DNA of 9,383 nucleotides from contig WFYH01000167.1 of the NCBI GenBank assembly GCA_015490215.1, positions 1 through 9,383 of the forward strand, in the 5' to 3' direction. A model generated the notes under the pieces. It was given only the letters and a program-made list of their open reading frames with translations. It had not been told where the DNA came from and made no database searches. Origin of the DNA: Aquificaceae bacterium (GTDB lineage Bacteria > Aquificota > Aquificia > Aquificales > Aquificaceae). Below, piece after piece: positions 6,645 to 9,383 of the stretch (positions within the stretch are counted from its first letter, which is position 1; each line of letters starts with the position of its first letter). A program made the translations under genes and the position numbers.

Positions 6645-6725
6645 TCCACCCCGCACCCGGGACGGCAGGCTTACCCTTGCTCCCTTTCGGGCCTGGGGGA
6701 TTCACCCTGTCCCGTTGCGGGGCTA
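6645..6725 (-). ncRNA. ffs: Signal recognition particle RNA (small bacterial 4.5S type)
   Basis: RNA component of the SRP, which binds Ffh and targets nascent membrane proteins. On the minus strand the ends pair: GCCCCGCA (6723-6716) with TGCGGGGT (6655-6648), one G-U included. GGGAC then pairs with GTCCC. The apical part reads CAGGCCCGAAAGGGAGCAAG followed by GGTAAGCCTG. This matches the conserved domain IV (symmetric loop AGCA opposite CAGG, closed by a four-base loop). The loop is GAAA rather than the more common GGAA. The length of about 80 nt fits the small SRP RNA. It lies ahead of dnaX, as scr does in Bacillus. The exact ends are estimated. No good terminator follows; A-rich sequence leads directly to the 75-residue gene. 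A TATATT at 6737-6732 could be its -10 element, but no good -35 is visible. Confidence 0.85.
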
Positions 6726-6739
6726 CTTATAAATATATC

Positions 6740-6946
6740 TCAGCAATTGCACTCTTTCACTCCGAGCTTTCTGTAAACGCTTACCACCGGACACCAGTTG
6801 GTGAAAGCAGACTGTATCTGGTTGATAGCCATAAACACCATAAAGAACTTCCAAAACCAATGGACGTTGCTCCCAGCGACACCGAAGAGAAAAACAACGA
6901 GCAAAGCCACTCCGGATGTTAATCTCAAAAGCCTATCCATGGTCAT
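6740..6946 (-). CDS. Small inner-membrane protein, DUF2892 family
   Basis: Protein of 68 residues with two hydrophobic segments (about 9-25 and 30-46). The pattern is that of DUF2892, the YgaP membrane part: MDRLLRLTSGVALLVV, a second segment ending MAINQIQSAFTNWCP, then VYRKLGV. The 'lnllqsaFtg.CP....lkklG' signature is clear, including the Cys-Pro (C52-P53). In other bacteria this domain accompanies rhodaneses or sulfur metabolism, but no rhodanese is fused or adjacent here. The C-terminus has two further Cys (KECNC). AGGAGGT lies 6 nt ahead of the ATG at 6946 and supports that start over the ATG two codons later. The stop is about 16 nt ahead of the SRP RNA, so some ffs transcription may come from this gene's promoter. 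Confidence 0.85.
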   Translation of the reverse strand: MTMDRLLRLTSGVALLVVFLFGVAGSNVHWFWKFFMVFMAINQIQSAFTNWCPVVSVYRKLGVKECNC

Positions 6947-6968
6947 GGTACCACCTCCTAAGATTAAG

Positions 6969-6996
6969 TTTATAAGAATATTCTAATAATCTTCAA
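6969..6996 (-). promoter_or_regulatory. Sigma70-type promoter for the DUF2892 gene, with a palindrome in the spacer
   Basis: On the minus strand TTGAAG (6996-6991) and TATAAA (6974-6969) are 16 bp apart. A strong AGGAGGT site and the ATG at 6946 lie downstream. The spacer holds the perfect 10-bp palindrome AGAATATTCT (6975-6984), a possible operator. The -35 element overlaps the end of the upstream gene. Confidence 0.55.
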
Positions 6997-7256
6997 AAGC
7001 GCTTCAACTTAGCCCTAAGAAACGTATGTCCCATCCTGACTACTGAGCTCGAAATCACAAAGGCTAAAAAGGCATCATTCCCGAAGAAGACAGCTGTCCA
7101 TAAAGCTACAGCACCGAATAGGATAAATCTCACCCAAAAGGATATGAGCGGGTTTCTGCTGGGAAATTTCTTTGCCTGAAGGAAGATGTGTTCGTTATAA
7201 AGTATTCCTGCAACCGCACCCAATAGGATACCTATCAGGGTATCTTTCACGCTCAC
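6993..7256 (-). CDS. Small three-segment membrane protein, possibly AtpR/ATP synthase I-like
   Basis: Protein of 87 residues with three hydrophobic stretches: about 5-22 (TLIGILLGAVAGILY), 38-58 (ISFWVRFILFGAVALWTAVFF) and 61-78. Arg43 lies inside the second and Arg74 inside the third. Three short segments with buried Arg and a Gly-rich first segment recall AtpR-type or AtpI-type ATPase accessory proteins. No ATPase genes are in the window, so this is only a resemblance. AGGAGG at 7265-7260 lies 3 nt ahead of the GTG at 7256 and 9 nt ahead of a second GTG at 7250. The second start (85 residues) may be the real one. It diverges from the zinc-ribbon gene, with 34 bp between them. Confidence 0.72.
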   Translation of the reverse strand: MSVKDTLIGILLGAVAGILYNEHIFLQAKKFPSRNPLISFWVRFILFGAVALWTAVFFGNDAFLAFVISSSVVRMGHTFLRAKLKRF

Positions 7257-7272
7257 TTTCCTCCTATGGACT

Positions 7273-7278
7273 TATAAT
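7273..7278 (+). promoter_or_regulatory. -10 element TATAAT very close to the start codon at 7291
   Basis: A perfect TATAAT ends 12 bp before the ATG at 7291, which predicts an mRNA start only about 5 nt before that codon. No convincing -35 lies 16-18 bp upstream. The same AT-rich block could serve the divergent gene on the minus strand (TTTAAT or TATAAG). Confidence 0.45.
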
Positions 7279-7290
7279 TAAAGCGCTCAT

Positions 7291-7662
7291 ATGGAGGAGC
7301 TTCAGAATTTTTTGGAGATTTTTAAGGAGCCTATACTCCAGTTCTTCGCATGGATGGCAGTTCTTTACATCTTGGCTTCCGTGTTTGTGGACAGAAGAAT
7401 AGCCTTCTGGATCTCTTCTTTGGGAACCACCTACCTATGGCTGAAGAGTCAGGATCCAAGAGTTGTCTTCAGAGCTTGGGCTATTATAGGTTCGGTTCTT
7501 TTCCTTCTTGCGTTCTTTAAGTATCTGTTTAACCTTAACCTGCTCTTGTTTTTAAAGGGAAAAAAGAGATGCCCAATGTGCTGTGAAGAAGCCCGCAGAA
7601 AAGCAAAGGTATGCCCTTATTGTGGTTACAGTTTTGCTCCGAAGGAAGAGGAGTGTAAATAG
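7291..7662 (+). CDS. Membrane protein with C-terminal zinc ribbon
   Basis: Protein of 123 residues, not recognised as a named family. Hydrophobic segments lie at about 15-33 and 63-88, with a weaker one at 36-50. The cytoplasmic tail has KKRCPMC (C94, C97) and VCPYCG (C108, C111), a compact CxxC...CxxC zinc ribbon of the kind attached to many small bacterial membrane proteins. An extra Cys (C98) follows the first pair, and the C-terminus is acidic (KEEECK). No Shine-Dalgarno precedes the ATG at 7291, an in-frame TAA lies at 7279-7281, and TATAAT ends 12 bp upstream. The mRNA is therefore probably leaderless or nearly so. A downstream TTG at 7312 preceded by GGAGGAG is a less likely alternative start. 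It is followed at 16 bp by the decayed CRISPR repeat. Function unknown. Confidence 0.78.
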   Translation: MEELQNFLEIFKEPILQFFAWMAVLYILASVFVDRRIAFWISSLGTTYLWLKSQDPRVVFRAWAIIGSVLFLLAFFKYLFNLNLLLFLKGKKRCPMCCEEARRKAKVCPYCGYSFAPKEEECK

Positions 7663-7677
7663 GTCTTTCCTTGAAGG

Positions 7678-7706
7678 GTTGTAAATTTATCCAACAGATT
7701 AGGAAC
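7678..7706 (-). repeat. Degenerate leader-distal CRISPR repeat
   Basis: Only the 10 bases GATTAGGAAC (7697-7706) match the repeat perfectly; the other 19 positions are mostly changed. It sits one spacer length (36 bp) from the first perfect repeat. In crRNA orientation the 5' part of the repeat is kept and the 3' handle part is lost, the usual decay of the last repeat of an array. Confidence 0.8.
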
Positions 7707-8050
7707 AAGATTGACAGTTACACGTGCACCCTCCTAACTTTCCTTTCAACTCCACACGGCGGATTAGGAACTTCATCTTCCCATCCCCCAATCGTCTTTT
7801 GGCTCCTCCTTTCAACTCCACACGGCGGATTAGGAACCTTTACGTCCGCTCCTACTACAACCTTCCCGTCGGGGAAGATAACTTTCAACTCCACACGGCG
7901 GATTAGGAACCAGAGACGGGCAAAGAGTGTCCCTTACGCTTCAAAGACAGTAGCTTTCAACTCCACACGGCGGATTAGGAACGCGTCAGCCCAATCCTAA
8001 AGAGGTAAAGCCATGTGTGTCCTTTCAACTCCACACGGCGGATTAGGAAC
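7678..8050 (-). CRISPR. CRISPR array, five perfect repeats plus one decayed terminal repeat
   Basis: Identical 29-bp repeats lie at 7743-7771, 7809-7837, 7882-7910, 7954-7982 and 8022-8050. Read on the minus strand the repeat begins GTTCCTAATC and ends GTTGAAAG. Spacers are 7772-7808 (37 bp), 7838-7881 (44), 7911-7953 (43) and 7983-8021 (39), all different. A decayed copy at 7678-7706 adds a 36-bp spacer (7707-7742). The GTTGAAAG end is the usual 8-nt crRNA handle of Cas6-processed type I/III systems. A small stem TCCGC-CGT-GTGGA (one G-T) sits just before it. Both the handle and the decayed end show that transcription runs on the minus strand, with the leader to the right. No cas gene lies in the window. 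The array is flanked by chromosomal genes and has few spacers. Confidence 0.97.
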
Positions 8051-8069
8051 CCCAAACGAGCCGTTTAAT

Positions 8070-8098
8070 AATATAAGTCAGGTCAAGGACTTATGCAA
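8070..8098 (-). promoter_or_regulatory. Leader promoter of the CRISPR array
   Basis: On the minus strand TTGCAT (8098-8093) and TATATT (8075-8070) are 17 bp apart. The predicted start near 8063 lies about a dozen bases before the first repeat. The direction agrees with the array polarity read from the repeat handle and the decayed terminal repeat. Confidence 0.6.
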
Positions 8099-8100
8099 CA

Positions 8101-8155
8101 CCCCGTTTCAGGAAATGAAGTTAATTTCCGAAAGTCGTCGGTCCTGCAAAAGGGG
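8101..8155. other. Long imperfect inverted repeat in the CRISPR leader
   Basis: CCCC-G-TTT-CAGGA (8101-8113) pairs with TCCTG-C-AAA-A-GGGG (8142-8155): 12 pairs with one G-A mismatch and one bulged C. An inner CCGA/TCGG hairpin (8128-8131/8138-8141) stacks next to it. A competing stem, AAAGGG (8149-8154) with CCCTTT (8168-8173), would break it. It could act as RNA on either strand or as a DNA site. Confidence 0.5.
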
Positions 8156-8200
8156 TTAAAAATTGCACCCTTTAAACCTTTGCAAGCCAATAGGCTCGTC

Positions 8201-8254
8201 GGGGTATCATCAAAATATCAAAACATCAAAGCATTTTGATGCCTTCAAAACCCC
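8201..8254. repeat. Octamer cluster YATCAAAA flanked by GGGGT/ACCCC
   Basis: CATCAAAA (8208-8215), TATCAAAA (8216-8223) and CATCAAAG (8224-8231) stand head to tail with no gap. An inverted copy TTTTGATG (8234-8241) and a near copy CTTCAAAA (8243-8250) follow. The third and inverted copies form a 7-bp stem with loop GCAT. GGGGT (8201-8205) and ACCCC (8250-8254) bracket the set. Possibly a protein-binding array in the leader. Confidence 0.6.
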
Positions 8255-8368
8255 TACAACTCTATTCAATTGCCAAGGAGCCAGCGGGTCCTTGCGCCCC
8301 GCTTGAGCTTAATTAATAGTATAACCTAAGTTGCCGTCAATGGTTATTATTATCAGCCGTAACCTACC

Positions 8369-9016
8369 ATGGGAGCGAGGATAAGGCTTCTCGTTCTAAA
8401 GAGGATAAGGGCAGGTGACTCAGACCTTTTGGCAAAAGCCTACGGTCCGGGAGGTATTCTGAACATTCTCGTCAGGGACGGATTTGAACCTTCCTGTTCC
8501 ATGGTGGGTATCTTTGAACCCTTCAACTTGGTGCAGGCGGATCTTGTTCAAAAAGGAGATGTTCTGGTCCCGAGGGACGTTATCAAGGTTCAGCACCTTT
8601 CACATCTTAGTAAAGATTACGAGCGTTTTGTGTGGATGTCTTGGGTCTGCGGTTTCATTCTTAGAACCGTTCTTTACTACGACGGGAAGCTGTTTAGGCT
8701 TTTTTTAGGCTACTTATTAAAGGAGGAAATAACCCGCCGGGATCTACTGAGAGTTAAGTTCAAACTGGATTTTCTTATTTTCTCGGGTTTTAAGCCCCTT
8801 TTCCTAGAAAGTGATGTTCGTAAAAGAGCCGTTCATGTAAAGCTTGAGGACAGCTCCTTGGGAGAGGAAGGGATCGCCGTCAGAGGTAAAACTGTAAGGG
8901 CACTTAAGGTTTTAGAAGGAACTGAAGATCTCCGAAGGGTAAGGCTTGACAGGGATACCATCAGGGAGATGGAAAACCTACTTGATAGACTGATAGACTT
9001 TCACATGAATCGGTAA
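8369..9016 (+). CDS. recO: DNA repair protein RecO
   Basis: Recombination mediator of the RecFOR pathway; with RecR it loads RecA on SSB-coated single strands. The N-terminal 75 residues form the expected OB fold: RIRLLVLKRIRAGDSDLLAKAYGPGGILNIL matches 'aiVL...dygEsD.L...fT.e.G....v', and VGIFEPFNLVQADL matches 'l.pf..l...'. A helical domain follows (about 80-150, with LFRLFLGYLLKE and LDFLIFSGFKP). The four-Cys zinc finger of many RecO proteins is absent. The corresponding stretch, RKRAVHVKLEDSSLGEEGIAV, has no Cys, and 215 residues is short for the family. The ATG at 8369 is the first possible start (TAA at 8360-8362). No Shine-Dalgarno is visible, and a TATTAT about 20 bp upstream suggests a short leader or none. 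The gene overlaps the converging gene by 16 bp. Confidence 0.88.
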   Translation: MGARIRLLVLKRIRAGDSDLLAKAYGPGGILNILVRDGFEPSCSMVGIFEPFNLVQADLVQKGDVLVPRDVIKVQHLSHLSKDYERFVWMSWVCGFILRTVLYYDGKLFRLFLGYLLKEEITRRDLLRVKFKLDFLIFSGFKPLFLESDVRKRAVHVKLEDSSLGEEGIAVRGKTVRALKVLEGTEDLRRVRLDRDTIREMENLLDRLIDFHMNR

Positions 9017-9383
9017 ACTGCACTTACCACCAGAGGTAGGGTTAGGTTGTCGTCTATTTTTATGGATAAGGCTTCTGTAAAGGTTCCTATCAGGGAAAGC
9101 AGGAGAGCTTTTTTGTAGGGTAGGAAAGCGGATAAAACCAAAAAGGCTCCTATAAAGAAAGCTATGGATCCTTCCCAGCTCTTTTGAACGTTGAAGGGGA
9201 GCGATGTTTTCCCTATCAGCTTGCCAAACAGCGTTGAAAGGCTGTCTCCTACTGCCAAGACTGCTATACCCACCCATGAATCTTCCGCAAAAAGTAAAAA
9301 GCTAAGGAGTATGCCCAAATTCCCGTAAAGGGCTTGGATTGCAGGCTTGTCTGCGTTCTTTTTCCTTTCCAACCTATCAAGGA
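9001..9383 (-). CDS. Dolichol/phytol kinase-like CTP-dependent membrane kinase (partial)
   Basis: C-terminal part of a polytopic membrane protein of the dolichol kinase/phytol kinase/DGK1 family, related to CdsA. These enzymes phosphorylate a polyprenol or similar lipid using CTP. The key motif is AVGDSLSTLFGKLIGKTSLP followed by NVQKSWEGSIAFF, matching 'GD..As..Gr.fGk......KS.EGs...f'. Near the end TEALSIKIDDNLTLPL matches the family's 'E......DN..iPl' motif, with Asp-Asn preserved. Several hydrophobic segments surround them. The frame stays open to the right edge, so the gene starts beyond the window. A TTG at 9372 is probably internal, since the family is usually near 200 residues or more. 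The stop (9003-9001) lies inside the 3' end of recO. Substrate unknown; polyprenol recycling for envelope synthesis is one possibility. Confidence 0.82.
   Translation of the reverse strand, partial: LDRLERKKNADKPAIQALYGNLGILLSFLLFAEDSWVGIAVLAVGDSLSTLFGKLIGKTSLPFNVQKSWEGSIAFFIGAFLVLSAFLPYKKALLLSLIGTFTEALSIKIDDNLTLPLVVSAVYRFM

Larger units (their letters stand above)
8051..8368. promoter_or_regulatory. CRISPR leader and upstream region of recO, no gene
   Basis: This stretch of 318 bp has no credible coding frame. From left to right it holds the array promoter, a long imperfect hairpin (8101-8155), a smaller inverted repeat TTGCA/TGCAA (8163-8167/8181-8185), a cluster of YATCAAAA octamers flanked by GGGGT/ACCCC (8201-8254), a GC hairpin AGCGGG/CCCGCT (8283-8288/8298-8303), and AT-rich sequence with TATTAT (8345-8350) just ahead of recO. 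No T-run follows any hairpin on either strand, so none is a classical terminator. Confidence 0.6.

Noticed and set aside
6573..6922. Plus-strand frames of 67 and 81 residues over ffs and the DUF2892 gene
   Set aside because: They cover the structured SRP RNA and the antisense of a recognised small gene, and no start signal is present.
7671..8000. Open frames across the CRISPR array (109 and 60 residues)
   Set aside because: They read through repeats and spacers, giving the same peptide again and again (LSTPHGGLGT, FNSTRRIRN). No ribosome site is present; they are by-products of the array.
8283..8303. GC-rich hairpin AGCGGG/CCCGCT as a terminator
   Set aside because: No T-run follows on either strand, so intrinsic termination is not supported. 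It is kept only as a small inverted repeat.
7678..8368. Mobile element or integration boundary around the CRISPR array
   Set aside because: No transposase, terminal inverted repeats or target-site duplication are visible, and the flanking genes are ordinary housekeeping genes.
8978..9277. 99-residue minus-strand frame overlapping the partial kinase-like gene
   Set aside because: The other frame holds the conserved GDSLSTLFGK and KSWEGS motifs; this one has none.

Overview
The window looks like chromosomal DNA of a thermophilic bacterium, most likely from the Aquificales (Aquifex/Hydrogenobacter/Thermocrinis group). That is an inference from three things: Arg is mostly AGG/AGA and Ile often ATA, the proteins are rich in Lys and Glu, and the CRISPR repeat (GTTCCTAATC...GTTGAAAG on the minus strand) resembles repeats I associate with this group. 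All assignments come from reading the sequence and recalled family motifs; no database search was run.

Layout. Positions 1-597 hold the C-terminal part of a HemY-type protoporphyrinogen/coproporphyrinogen oxidase. Positions 625-1615 hold a polytopic membrane protein split over two overlapping frames at a run of seven T. A promoter and a tRNA-Leu(GAG) follow at 1690-1816. The tRNA is 8 nt ahead of plsY (phospholipid synthesis), which overlaps a GT39-type membrane glycosyltransferase, which overlaps a membrane-anchored protein that looks like a degenerate PHP-domain protein. Together these form a plus-strand cell-envelope operon ending at 4722.

From 7256 back to 4723 everything lies on the minus strand: two small membrane proteins, the SRP RNA (ffs, not an ORF and easily missed), a 75-residue helical protein, dnaX (DNA polymerase III gamma/tau) and an 87-residue DUF4911-like protein. 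The ffs-to-dnaX order is also known from Bacillus. The 3' end of dnaX carries nine A. The genomic frame stops 11 codons after the run, but the -1 frame stays open for 30 codons and encodes a tail that looks like the normal DnaX C-terminus. This is a candidate slippage or programmed-frameshift site, and the most interesting coding observation here.

Positions 7291-7662 hold a membrane protein with a zinc ribbon and an apparently leaderless mRNA. A small CRISPR array follows: five perfect 29-bp repeats plus one decayed terminal repeat, with no cas genes in the window. The repeat end and the decayed copy both indicate minus-strand transcription from a leader at 8051-8368. That leader has a promoter (TTGCAT-17-TATATT), a long hairpin and a cluster of YATCAAAA octamers. 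recO (8369-9016) follows and overlaps, tail to tail, a partial dolichol/phytol-kinase-like membrane protein running off the right edge.
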